The notes beneath the pieces were generated by a model. It was not told the DNA's origin, ran no database searches, and saw nothing but the letters and a program-made list of their open reading frames with translations. A stretch of DNA of 64,000 nucleotides. Source: Rariglobus sp. Its GTDB lineage: Bacteria > Verrucomicrobiota > Verrucomicrobiia > Opitutales > Opitutaceae. This document shows positions 43,622 through 51,760 of the stretch, piece by piece. Location of the stretch: contig JAQSWS010000018.1 in NCBI GenBank assembly GCA_029266495.1, positions 26,722-90,721 of the forward strand, given 5' to 3'. The translations under genes were made by a program, and so were the position numbers. Every line of letters starts with the position of its first letter. Position 1 is the first letter of the stretch.

Positions 43622-45028
43622 TCAGAGTGGCGCGACGTAGTTTTTGGGGCCCCCCAGCCGGATGAATTTTCCGTGGACGTGGCAGGCGGCGGCCAGGGCA
43701 ACCGAGGCGAGAATGCAGCCGGTGGTGAACGTGTGATGATAGAGATTGCCGGTGACATCGATGAGGCGGCCGACAATGAGACCAATGGCCATTCCACCCA
43801 AGGACCCCATGATGCCGGCGGCGCTGGCGAACTGGGCGAACTTGGACCTCGGAAAGAGGCGCAGACCAAGCGACGCGGCGCTGGTGAAGTAGCAGCCCGA
43901 GAGCACGCCGTGGAGCACGAGTGCGATGGAGAAAGTCTGGATGTCGCGGGCGTAGACCGCGCCCCACGCGGTCACCGCGATATAGCCGGACAGGCAGACG
44001 ATGCCCGTGCGCAACGGGTGGAAAATATCCGCGAGCCAGCCGAGCGGATAGGCCAGAATGAGGGAGATGGTGAAGGTGAGGGCCATGCATTTTCCGTAGG
44101 CGTCCATGTTCATCTCCAGGCTGCGGGCATAGGGAATCATGAAGGTGTTCACGGGCATGAAGCAGATGCCGGCGACGGTGAGCATCACGAAGACCCAGAC
44201 GTAATACGGCTGTTTAAAGCACTCGCGGAAATAGGTCCGGGCACCGCTGACGAAGCTTCCGAGCGGGCCGGGGGTGCCCGGTTCTTCCGGTGGCGGAGGC
44301 GGGTAGGCGCCTTCTTTGACCTTGAAGCAAACCCACATGAATCCGGTGCCGTAGAAGATCGCGATCACCAGCAGGATCATGGTGTAGTGTGTATCCACTT
44401 TTCCGATAATCCAGTAGTTGAAGATCATGCCGTCGATCAGGCTGACTGCGCGGAAGAGGCCGTAGAAACGGCCGAGCAGCGGGGTGGGGACGACATCGTT
44501 GATCAAGCCGCCGAAAACCGAGGTCGCCGCGATGGTGGCGAATTCAAAGGCCGCCCAGAAGACGCCGAAGCAGATCAGGGCGACCACCATTTCGCTTTGC
44601 CCGGGAAAGTGGCCGTGAACCCAGCGCGAGATCAGGGGAGTCAGGCCGAGCCCCAGCATGCCAAAGGCGGCGATGGGCGTGGTGATGAGAAGGAAAGGAA
44701 TGCGGCGACCGCGCGGGCCGCGGTGGCGGTCGGATTTGTAGCTGATGATCGGGCCGAGGATGAGGCCGACGGCCGCGGGAAAAGTGCTGATGAGCAGCGC
44801 GAACAGGATGTTGGGCACATCGAGGTGTTTGAGATACCACTGGGCCATGGGGCCGACCGAGCGGTCGCGCATCGCCCAGGAGAAGTCGCCCCAGAGCAGC
44901 CAGAGAAAGAGGGCGATCAATCCGCCGCCTGTGTAGGTGAGCGTGCCGGCGGTCCAGGCGGTGGGTTTGGTCGAAGACGCGCTGGGGGGCGTTGGGGATT
45001 CGGGAGACGGGGCGGGCGGGGTATGCAC
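43622..45028 (-). CDS. MFS sugar transporter
   Basis: 468 aa, about 12 transmembrane helices. The loop 2-3 signature is SYKSDRHRGPRGRRIPFLLI, and WTAGTLTYTGGGLIALFLWLLW at the start matches the MFS protein of the xyloglucan operon. It is probably the uptake system for products of the second cluster and its first gene. An operator-like palindrome (45101-45114) lies 73 bp before the ATG. Confidence 0.85.
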   Translation of the reverse strand: MHTPPAPSPESPTPPSASSTKPTAWTAGTLTYTGGGLIALFLWLLWGDFSWAMRDRSVGPMAQWYLKHLDVPNILFALLISTFPAAVGLILGPIISYKSDRHRGPRGRRIPFLLITTPIAAFGMLGLGLTPLISRWVHGHFPGQSEMVVALICFGVFWAAFEFATIAATSVFGGLINDVVPTPLLGRFYGLFRAVSLIDGMIFNYWIIGKVDTHYTMILLVIAIFYGTGFMWVCFKVKEGAYPPPPPEEPGTPGPLGSFVSGARTYFRECFKQPYYVWVFVMLTVAGICFMPVNTFMIPYARSLEMNMDAYGKCMALTFTISLILAYPLGWLADIFHPLRTGIVCLSGYIAVTAWGAVYARDIQTFSIALVLHGVLSGCYFTSAASLGLRLFPRSKFAQFASAAGIMGSLGGMAIGLIVGRLIDVTGNLYHHTFTTGCILASVALAAACHVHGKFIRLGGPKNYVAPL

Positions 45029-45100
45029 GTAAATGGAGGGCGGAGGGGCGGGGCATCACCACGGGAACCGAACGACCGGGCCGGTGGAAGCAGTGAAAGA

Positions 45101-45114
45101 TTCTAATTGTTGAA
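45101..45114. promoter_or_regulatory. Operator-like site TTCTAATTGTTGAA before the MFS gene
   Basis: Differs at one base from the site at 38242-38255. It lies in the divergent gap between the MFS and TrmH-family genes. The adjoining ACAATATAAC (45114-45123) contains a TATAAC -10-like hexamer. Confidence 0.45.
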
Positions 45115-45240
45115 CAATATAACGGCCCGTCCTGAATCGTGGTTCAGGTGGAACGGTCAAAGCGCGCGGGGCATCGCCCTTTCGCGGCAGGGCACGTCGC
45201 GCGCTCGACATTGCTCTGCGGGGGCGGCCAGCATTGCCGG

Positions 45241-45993
45241 GTGAAATCTTCCGAGCTCAACCTGTGTGGATTGGTCGCGGTGCGATCGCGTTTCGAGCGT
45301 GAACCGGCGTCGATCAAGCGGCTGTTTTTTGACGAGGCAACCGGACGGAAGATCGGGGCCATCTGCAAGGCGCTCGCCGCCGTGCGCAAAGTCTATCGCT
45401 GCGTGCCGGCGGCCGAGTTGGAGAAAATCGCGGGCAGCATCCACCACGGCGGGATCGTCGCGGTGATCGATGCGCCGAAGCTGCGGGCGCCGGACGCGCG
45501 CGTGGTGGCGAACTGGGCGGCGAAGCGCACGCCGCTGGTGTTGCTCGATCGCATCGGCAATGCGCACAACCTCGGCGCGATCGCGCGCACCGCGGCATTT
45601 TTTGGCGTGGAACACATTGTCATCCCCGCCCATCCCCAAGCGGCGTTGCCTGGCGAGGCGGCGTTTCGGGTGTCCGAAGGCGGGCTTGAGCAAGTCGAAG
45701 TATGGCGCGCGCCCGACCTGGCGAAGCTCATGCGCGAGCTTGCGGCGGCGGGTTATGACGTGGCGGGCGCGGCGGCCCGCGGCGGCAAGCCGGTTGCACT
45801 GGCAGGTCCGGCCAAACCGGTGGCGGTGGTGCTTGGCAATGAGGAGCATGGCCTGGCCCCGGAGGTGGAGCGGGCCTGCACGCGGCTGGTCACGATCCCC
45901 GGCAGCGGCCGTGTGGAATCACTCAACGTGTCGGTGGCCGGCGCGGTGCTGATCTACGCGCTGCTTGCCGGCGCGGGACGGAAGCCGGTTTGA
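45241..45993 (+). CDS. TrmH/SpoU-family RNA 2'-O-methyltransferase
   Basis: About 250 aa from the GTG at 45241; an ATG at 45139 would add 34 residues without family character. An N-terminal RNA-binding substrate domain (LCGLVAVRSRFEREPASIKR) is followed by a trefoil-knot SPOUT domain. Its three motifs are LLDRIGNAHNLGAIARTAAF (motif 1), VAVVLGNEEHGL (motif 2) and IPGSGRVESLNVSVAGAVLI (motif 3). It methylates ribose in tRNA or rRNA; the target cannot be told from sequence. Single gene divergent from the MFS transporter. Confidence 0.87.
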   Translation: MKSSELNLCGLVAVRSRFEREPASIKRLFFDEATGRKIGAICKALAAVRKVYRCVPAAELEKIAGSIHHGGIVAVIDAPKLRAPDARVVANWAAKRTPLVLLDRIGNAHNLGAIARTAAFFGVEHIVIPAHPQAALPGEAAFRVSEGGLEQVEVWRAPDLAKLMRELAAAGYDVAGAAARGGKPVALAGPAKPVAVVLGNEEHGLAPEVERACTRLVTIPGSGRVESLNVSVAGAVLIYALLAGAGRKPV

Positions 45994-46462
45994 GGCGCGC
46001 CGAGGCGGTTCAAAACACCGACAGGGCCTTGGCGCTCTCGAGGGCGACCCAGGCAAAGCCAACGGCGCCGGCGAGCGTCAGGACGGCCCGGGTCAGTTTT
46101 TGAAACTGCAGGCGACGGTCGTGGCGGTCGGGATGGTGGCGGCGGCTACAGCCTTGCACGGACATAAAGCTGGCGAACTGGCCGTTGCGCACCGGGGTGG
46201 TCCGTCCGCAGACATCCTCCCCGATCCCTCGAATGAAGGTCGGGATGCGCAAAAAACGCAAAAAGGTGAGCAGGGCACGGATCACGCAGCGACCTTCGCG
46301 GTAATCCGCCTGATGTTTCAAGAGGGAAGTCCCCGAGGCGCCGTTTTTCACACGGGTTTTCCATTTCCTCCACGGGGCGGAGGTGCCGTCCGCGCTGCGC
46401 CGGCAAAATTTGAGTGGTTTTCCCCCGGCGGAATCGGCAATTTGGCCGGCTCAACGCACGCC
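45994..46462. other. Intergenic region between the TrmH-family gene and lysA
   Basis: 469 bp. The lysA frame stays open upstream to 45965, but the product there is low-complexity and unlike DAP decarboxylases, so I do not extend lysA into it. The only other candidate is a 51-codon minus-strand frame (46010-46165), listed separately. No terminator or RNA is apparent. Confidence 0.5.
46010..46165 (-). CDS. Possible small membrane protein
   Basis: 51 aa: a basic N-terminus rich in Arg/His (CSRRHHPDRHDRRLQFQK) and a single C-terminal hydrophobic segment, LTRAVLTLAGAVGFAWVALE. No Shine-Dalgarno or family match is visible. The layout is plausible for a small inner-membrane protein, but chance open reading frames are frequent at this GC content. 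Confidence 0.25.
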   Translation of the reverse strand: MSVQGCSRRHHPDRHDRRLQFQKLTRAVLTLAGAVGFAWVALESAKALSVF

Positions 46463-47767
46463 ATGCACCACTTCCACTACGTCGGCTCCAACCTTCACTG
46501 CGAATCCGTCGATCTCGCCGAAATCGCCCGTCTCTACGGCACGCCGACCTACGTTTACAGCGCCACCACGCTGGCCGACAACTACACGCGCCTGGCCGGC
46601 AGCCTCGCCGGACTCGACGTGCAGGTCTGCTACGCGCAGAAGGCGAACGCCAACATCGCGATCCTCCGTCACTTCGCGAACCTCGGCGCGGGCTTCGACC
46701 TGGTGAGCGGCGGCGAGATCCGCCGCGTGCTGGCGGCGGGTGCGGATGTGAAGCGCAGTGTGTTCGCCGGCGTCGGCAAGACCGAGCCCGAGATCAAGCT
46801 GGCGCTCGAAAACGGGATTTTTGCCTTCCACGTCGAAAGCGAACCCGAGATCGCCCGCATCAACCATGTCGCGGGCAAGCTGGGAGTGAAGGCTCCGATC
46901 GCGATCCGCATCAACCCTGATGTCGATGCCAAGACCCACGCCAAGATCACCACGGGCAAGTCCGAAAACAAGTTCGGCATCCCGCTCAAATACGCCGCCG
47001 CCGCCTACGAGGCCGCCGCGAAGTATCCGAATATTTTCATCAAGGGCGTGCAGATGCACATCGGCTCGCAGCTCACCAGCATCGCCCCGTTTGTCGAGGC
47101 GGTCACGAAGGTCGTGCCCTTTGTCGAGGAGTTGAAGGCGAAGTATGGCATCACTTACTTCTCCATCGGCGGCGGCATCGGCATCGTTTATCAGGACGCG
47201 CTCGCCAGCGGCCAGCAGGCGTGGTGGGACGCGCAGCCCGCCGACCAGCGTCCGATCACCCCCGAGGCCTACGGTGCGGCGCTGACCCCGCTGCTTGCGC
47301 CGCTCGGGTTGAAGATCCTGCTCGAACCCGGCCGCTACATGGTGGGCAACGCCGGCGTGCTCCTCTCGCGCGTCGAATACCTGAAGCGCGGCGAAGGGCG
47401 CAACTTCCTCATCATCGACGCCGCGATGAACGATCTCGCGCGTCCGGCGATGTATGACAGCTACCATGAAATCGTGCCACTGCACCGCGACACGGCGCGC
47501 CGCGCGTTCACCGCCGACGTGGTCGGGCCGATCTGCGAAAGCGGCGACTGTTTCGCGAAACAGCGTCCGTTGCAGGAGGTGGGCGAGGGCGAGTATATCG
47601 CCTTCATGAGCGCGGGCGCGTATGGTTTCTCGATGGCGAGCCGCTACAACACCCGCAACCTCGCCGCCGAGGTGCTCGTCAAGGGCGCGGCCTTCGAACA
47701 GATCAACGCCCGCGAAACCTTCGAGCAACAGATCGCGAACGAAAAGATCCCGGCGTTCTTGAAGTGA
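46463..47767 (+). CDS. lysA: Diaminopimelate decarboxylase
   Basis: Converts meso-diaminopimelate to L-lysine with PLP; last step of lysine synthesis, cytoplasmic. 434 aa from MHHFHYVGSNLHCESVDLAE. The PLP lysine is in VCYAQKANANIAILRHF and the dimerisation/phosphate region is GAGFDLVSGGEIRRVLAAG. Gly-rich phosphate binding is at FSIGGGIGIVY and LLEPGRYMVGNAGVLLSRVE. Active-site Cys is in GPICESGDCFAKQR, and the C-terminal Tyr/Phe motif is MSAGAYGFSMASRYNTR. Length and motif order are normal for the family. A large inverted repeat follows the gene. Confidence 0.95.
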   Translation: MHHFHYVGSNLHCESVDLAEIARLYGTPTYVYSATTLADNYTRLAGSLAGLDVQVCYAQKANANIAILRHFANLGAGFDLVSGGEIRRVLAAGADVKRSVFAGVGKTEPEIKLALENGIFAFHVESEPEIARINHVAGKLGVKAPIAIRINPDVDAKTHAKITTGKSENKFGIPLKYAAAAYEAAAKYPNIFIKGVQMHIGSQLTSIAPFVEAVTKVVPFVEELKAKYGITYFSIGGGIGIVYQDALASGQQAWWDAQPADQRPITPEAYGAALTPLLAPLGLKILLEPGRYMVGNAGVLLSRVEYLKRGEGRNFLIIDAAMNDLARPAMYDSYHEIVPLHRDTARRAFTADVVGPICESGDCFAKQRPLQEVGEGEYIAFMSAGAYGFSMASRYNTRNLAAEVLVKGAAFEQINARETFEQQIANEKIPAFLK

Positions 47768-47790
47768 GGAAAACGGCAGGCACGGGCACG

Positions 47791-47853
47791 AATGGGGAAC
47801 TCAGGAAATCAGGAACGGAGTTGGATTATTCCTGATTTCCTGAGTTCCCCATT
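47791..47853. repeat. 25-bp perfect inverted repeat between lysA and gpsA
   Basis: Arms at 47791-47815 and 47829-47853 are exact reverse complements, with a 13-nt loop. Each arm holds two copies of CAGGAA separated by one T-containing step. There is no T-run, and AT content is higher than the surroundings. It could act as a transcript end or an mRNA-stabilising hairpin, or be a member of a dispersed palindromic repeat family. Confidence 0.85.
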
Positions 47854-47880
47854 TCCTCCTTCTGTGGTCTGCTTCCAAAC

Positions 47881-48879
47881 ATGAATTTTGCTGTCATTGG
47901 AGCGGGGGCGTGGGGCACGGCGTTTACCATTCATTTGTCGCGGCTCAATCACACGGTCACGCTCGTGCCGCGCCGGTTTGAGCAGGCGCTGGCGATTGCC
48001 TCGACGCGGGAAAACACCGACTACCTGCCCGGCCTCCCGCTGCCACTCAGCATTCAACTCGGGCACGAGCTCACTCCGGTGCTCATGGAGGCCGATGTCG
48101 TGATTCTGGCGTGTCCTTCACAGGCGTTGCGTGAAACGTGCGAACGTGTGCGCGCCCATCTTGGTCTCGCCACGCAGCTCAAGCTCATCGTTTCGCTGGC
48201 GAAGGGCCTTGAGCTCGGCACGCACCTGCGCCCGAGCGAGGTCATTGCCGCCGTGCTGCCGGATTATGCGGTGGGTTCGCTCACCGGCCCGACCAATGCC
48301 GCCGAGGTCGCGCGCGGGAAACCGGCCGCGATGGTGCTGGCCGCCACGCGCACCGGCGCGTTTCTCACCGAGGTGCAGGCTGCGCTCAGCGGGCCTACGT
48401 TGCGCGTCTATACGACCGACGATGTGGCGGGCGTGGAGTTTGGCGGATCCTTGAAGAATGTGTATGCGATCGCCGCCGGGTGTTCCGATGGCTTGAAGCT
48501 GGGCGACAACACCAAGGCCGCGCTGCTCACCCGGGCCCTTGCGGAAATGGTGCGCGTGGGCGTGGCGCTCGGCGCGAAGGCGGAGACGTTTTACGGCCTC
48601 GGTGGCTTCGGCGATCTCGTCGCCACCTGCACGGGCGCGTGGAGCCGCAATCGCACGTTCGGGCAGCACCTCGGCGAAGGCGCGAAGGCGTCCGATCTGC
48701 TCGCCGCGAGCAAATCGGTGGTGGAAGGCTATCGCACGACGGAGAGCTTTGCCGGCCTGTGCAAGGAGCGCGGGATCGACGCGCCGATCCTCGGTGAAAT
48801 CCATCGCATCCTTTACGAGGGGAAACCGCCCGCCGAGGCGCTCACCGCGTTAATGACGCGGGAACTGAAGCGCGAGTGA
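47881..48879 (+). CDS. gpsA: NAD(P)-dependent glycerol-3-phosphate dehydrogenase
   Basis: Reduces dihydroxyacetone phosphate to sn-glycerol-3-phosphate for phospholipid synthesis; cytoplasmic. 332 aa. Rossmann loop MNFAVIGAGAWGTAFTIHLS at the N-terminus, VILACPSQALRETC, and the family's LIVSLAKGLELGTH with the catalytic Lys. TGPTNAAEVARGKPAAMVLA and the second Lys in EFGGSLKNVYAIAAGCSDGL follow. C-terminal helical domain with GLGGFGDLVATCTGAWSRNR. The DNA 5' of the gene is occupied by the 25-bp inverted repeat. Confidence 0.95.
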   Translation: MNFAVIGAGAWGTAFTIHLSRLNHTVTLVPRRFEQALAIASTRENTDYLPGLPLPLSIQLGHELTPVLMEADVVILACPSQALRETCERVRAHLGLATQLKLIVSLAKGLELGTHLRPSEVIAAVLPDYAVGSLTGPTNAAEVARGKPAAMVLAATRTGAFLTEVQAALSGPTLRVYTTDDVAGVEFGGSLKNVYAIAAGCSDGLKLGDNTKAALLTRALAEMVRVGVALGAKAETFYGLGGFGDLVATCTGAWSRNRTFGQHLGEGAKASDLLAASKSVVEGYRTTESFAGLCKERGIDAPILGEIHRILYEGKPPAEALTALMTRELKRE

Positions 48880-48918
48880 CCTCGATGCCGGCGCCGGGAA
48901 TTGACCGCTAGAAGGCGC

Positions 48919-48993
48919 AAAAAAGAGCCGTCCTGCTTTTCGGTTCTTCCGCGCGCCTAGGGGCGCGACGCAAGGCTTCGAAGGCAGAACGGC
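48919..48993 (-). terminator. Large terminator-like hairpin downstream of the symporter gene
   Basis: GCCGT-C-CTGC (48927-48936) pairs with GCAG-A-ACGGC (48984-48993) with one mismatch. A nested 6-bp hairpin CGCGCC/GGCGCG (48952-48967) lies inside. On the minus strand the structure is followed by T residues (48919-48924). It ends the symporter operon. Confidence 0.65.
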
Positions 48994-49014
48994 CCGTTGT
49001 GTGGCGAATTTCTC

Positions 49015-50772
49015 TTAATGTCCGGCGCCGGCCTGGTGTTCCTGGATGTATTCGTTTTTGAGGCCGAGCTGCTCGGGGGCGTGGAGGACGAGCATCTTCA
49101 TGCGGATGTCCTTCGGCACGTCCTTCGAGGTGGCTTTGGAGACGATGATCATCGTGATGATCGCGAAAGGCACGCTCCAGATGGCAGGTTGTTCACTGAG
49201 AATGCGAAGGATCGGATGAGCGATCCAGAATTCCTTCAGGTTGACCAGATCGAGGTCGCTCAGGTTGATCACCGTGGTGCAGACGAGGGCGGCGACGCCA
49301 CCCCCGAGCATGCCGGCCGCGGCGCCCTTCATCGTCATGCCGCGCCACCAGACGCTCATGAAGAGCAGGGGGAAGTAACTCGCGGCGGCGATGGCGAAGG
49401 CCTGGCCGACCATGAACGCGATCTGGAGCTTTTCGACCTGGGCGCCGAGGAGCACGGAGACGATGCCCAGGGCGATGGCGGAAAACTTAAACATCCGCAT
49501 GCGCTGTTCGGGCGTGGAGTGCGGGCGCAGCATCCGGCCATAGACGTCATGGGCGAGCGCGCCGGTCATCGAAACGAGCAGGCCGGAGAACGTGCTCATG
49601 AAGGCGGCGAACGCACCGGCGCAGGCGATGCCGCTCATGATCGAGCCCCATACGCCGTAGCGTTCGTTGATGATCCGGGGCAGCTCGAGCACGATCTTGT
49701 CGGTGCCCTTGGCGCCGGCGGCGGCGTAGAGTTCGGGCAGGAGGTTGCGCCCGATCACACCCATCACGGGTGGGAACACGTAGAAGACACCGATGAGGAT
49801 CATCACCCACATGGTGGTGCGCTTGGCGGCCACGCCGTCGGGATTGGTATAAAAACGGACGAGGATGTGCGGGAGCCCGGCGGTGCCGCACACGAGGGCA
49901 ATGATCAAGGAGTAGGTGTAAACGAGGGACAGAGGCTTGCTTTCTTCAGCAGAGAGGCCGGCGGCTTTGGCGGCCTTGGTCGTGAGCGGACCAAAGGGCG
50001 CGATCCACACGTCGTCTTTCGGGGCTTTTGCCGGGAGCGGTTCGCGCACGACTTCGGGGGATTGCGTGAGGGCGACGGGGTTCATCGCCTCGGCAAGGGT
50101 GCGACCGTCGTTGTAACCGAGGTTTTTGCCGTAACCGCCGAAGACCGCCATGAGCACGAAGACGGGCACGCTGATGGCGAACATCTTCATCCAATACTGC
50201 ATGGCTTGCACGAGGGTGATGCCCTTCATGCCGCCCAAGGCGACGTTGAGCGTGATGACCGCGCCAACCACCGCGACACCGACCCAGTAGGGAAGGCCGG
50301 GGAAGATGTAGGCGAGCGTCGTGCCCGCGCCCTTCATCTGCGGCAGGGTGTAGAACAGGCCGATGAAGAGGACGAAGACGACGGCGATTTTACGGAAAAC
50401 GGGCGAGTCGTAGCGGCCCTCGGCGAAGTCGGGAATCGTGTAGGCGCCGAAGCGGCGCAGCGGCCCCGCGATGAACAGGAGCAGGAACAGGTAACCGCAG
50501 GCGTAACACACCGGATACCAGAGTGCGTCGTAACCGACCGCCATGACCATGCCGGCGATGCCCATGAAGGAGGCGGCGGAGAGGTATTCGCCGGAGATGG
50601 CGGAGGCGTTCCAGCCGACGGAGACCGAACGGCCGGCGACGAAGAAGTCACTCGCGGTCTTGGAGGTTTTCGCGGAGCGGAAACCCATCCAGATGGTGAT
50701 GGCGACGGTGATGAAGGAGAAGGCGAAGATCCACGGATCGACCCCGCCGAAAAAAGCGAGAACGGTGCTCAT
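49015..50772 (-). CDS. actP: Sodium:solute symporter, ActP-like (acetate/monocarboxylate)
   Basis: 585 aa, about 13-14 transmembrane helices, SSS family. Signature segments are FFVAGRSVSVGWNASAISGEYLS (substrate/Na+ helix 1), YTIPDFAEGRYDSPVFRK and VPVFVLMAVFGGYG. A long hydrophilic loop around residues 225-260 is typical of cation/acetate ActP proteins. It imports acetate or a similar short monocarboxylate with Na+. Its ATG overlaps the stop of the small-subunit gene by 4 bp (50769-50772), the usual two-gene arrangement. Substrate is inferred from family. Confidence 0.87.
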   Translation of the reverse strand: MSTVLAFFGGVDPWIFAFSFITVAITIWMGFRSAKTSKTASDFFVAGRSVSVGWNASAISGEYLSAASFMGIAGMVMAVGYDALWYPVCYACGYLFLLLFIAGPLRRFGAYTIPDFAEGRYDSPVFRKIAVVFVLFIGLFYTLPQMKGAGTTLAYIFPGLPYWVGVAVVGAVITLNVALGGMKGITLVQAMQYWMKMFAISVPVFVLMAVFGGYGKNLGYNDGRTLAEAMNPVALTQSPEVVREPLPAKAPKDDVWIAPFGPLTTKAAKAAGLSAEESKPLSLVYTYSLIIALVCGTAGLPHILVRFYTNPDGVAAKRTTMWVMILIGVFYVFPPVMGVIGRNLLPELYAAAGAKGTDKIVLELPRIINERYGVWGSIMSGIACAGAFAAFMSTFSGLLVSMTGALAHDVYGRMLRPHSTPEQRMRMFKFSAIALGIVSVLLGAQVEKLQIAFMVGQAFAIAAASYFPLLFMSVWWRGMTMKGAAAGMLGGGVAALVCTTVINLSDLDLVNLKEFWIAHPILRILSEQPAIWSVPFAIITMIIVSKATSKDVPKDIRMKMLVLHAPEQLGLKNEYIQEHQAGAGH

Positions 50773-51071
50773 TTGCTCAGAACCTCCCGGGCCTCGTCGG
50801 CCTCCAGCTTAAGCGAGCGTTTGATGAAATAGCCCGAGATCACCCAGACGTAGGGGAAAAACAATACGCCGAGGATCAGCCAGGTGAGGGTGAAGCCGCC
50901 GACGCGCATCGCCATGAGATCGGGGGCGAAGTAGTTGGCGAGCGGAAGGCCGAGGAGCGCGATCAGAAAGGCCAGGGCGCAGCCAATGGAGAGACGAAGC
51001 TGACGACGCATCAACGAGCTTAGGAACGCCTCGCTGTGGATCGTTTCATCACGAGTGGGGGAAGGGGGCAT
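50769..51071 (-). CDS. DUF485-type small subunit of the solute:Na+ symporter
   Basis: 100 aa with two transmembrane helices (LSIGCALAFLIALLGLPLAN; FTLTWLILGVLFFPYVWVIS) and a charged C-terminus (LKLEADEAREVLSK). It is of YjcH/DUF485 type, which in many bacteria is encoded immediately before actP-like symporters, as here. It presumably assists or stabilises the symporter. Confidence 0.82.
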   Translation of the reverse strand: MPPSPTRDETIHSEAFLSSLMRRQLRLSIGCALAFLIALLGLPLANYFAPDLMAMRVGGFTLTWLILGVLFFPYVWVISGYFIKRSLKLEADEAREVLSK

Positions 51072-51150
51072 AAGCCTGCCAGCGTGCGAGCGGCGCGGCC
51101 CGGGGCAAGCCTGCGTAATGGGACCTGTCAGGATCCGTTATCGCGCGAGA

Positions 51151-51600
51151 TCATTGCCTGGCCTGCTCGATCACGGAGACTTTGCCGTCCGTAAAAACAA
51201 TCCGCATGACCGGCTGCTGGCGTTCCGCATAGACGGGGCGGCTGATCGGCTCGAGGTAGACGGACGTGGCGCCGGTTTTGGGATCGCGCACCACCTGGCG
51301 TTGAAATCCTCCGTAAGCCTCGCCGCGGTATTCCTGCCAGTAGCGGTTATAGGTCCAGGTGAGGGTTTCCCCGGAGGCGGTGGTGGCCACTGTTTTTTCA
51401 TCGGGCGAGCCGAGTGCGATGTAAACCATGTCGGCGGTGTCGCCCACGTTGATCACTTTTTTCTCAAGGCGCGCCTGATCCGCAGGTGACAGGGCGGCGA
51501 AGACGTCGGCCTTTTTCTGCGCACGGCGCTCGAACGTGTTGCAACCGGTGAGTGTCAGGGACGCGACGGCGAGGATCAGGGGAATGAAGGAGTAACGCAT
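51151..51600 (-). CDS. Small outer-membrane-type lipoprotein
   Basis: 149 aa. The lipoprotein signal MRYSFIPLILAVASLTLTGC has the lipobox LTGC. The mature part contains VINVGDTADMVYIALGSPDE and ETLTWTYNRYWQEYRG, resembling the SmpA/BamE-like fold (a conserved helix then 'G.P..' strand). This is a loose resemblance only. The C-terminus is MRIVFTDGKVSVIEQARQ. It starts 112 nt from a 29-bp palindrome. A role in the envelope is inferred from lipidation. Confidence 0.75.
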   Translation of the reverse strand: MRYSFIPLILAVASLTLTGCNTFERRAQKKADVFAALSPADQARLEKKVINVGDTADMVYIALGSPDEKTVATTASGETLTWTYNRYWQEYRGEAYGGFQRQVVRDPKTGATSVYLEPISRPVYAERQQPVMRIVFTDGKVSVIEQARQ

Positions 51601-51687
51601 AACGACAAAGACCCTGCTTCCCCCGCCCGGTTTCTCAAGCTTCACGCTCTCCTTAAAAGGCGAAACACAGGGCCCGGGCCGCCCGAC

Positions 51688-51716
51688 CCACTTGTCACTT
51701 ATTAAGTGACAAGTGG
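51688..51716. repeat. 29-bp perfect palindrome between two minus-strand genes
   Basis: Fourteen-base arms (CCACTTGTCACTTA and its complement) around a single T. Flanking CCCGA/TCGGG extends the symmetry. It lies 45 bp after the TPR-like gene stop and 88 bp before the lipoprotein start. There is no T-run, so it may be an operator or an RNA-stabilising element and not a classical terminator. Confidence 0.8.
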
Positions 51717-51760
51717 ATCGGGTGGCGGGGCGCCAGCGGGTGAGGTCGCACGTGCCCGGG

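Noticed and set aside
43409..45106. 565-codon plus-strand frame opposite the MFS gene
   Set aside because: Charged Gly/Asp/Glu-rich product complementary to transmembrane helices; the MFS reading is clearly the real one.
45965..46462. N-terminal extension of lysA by 166 residues
   Set aside because: DAP decarboxylases begin close to the chosen Met; the extension is low-complexity and overlaps the preceding gene.
48997..50832. 611-codon plus-strand frame opposite the symporter
   Set aside because: Same artefact; the antisense symporter has a complete SSS family pattern and a coupled small subunit.
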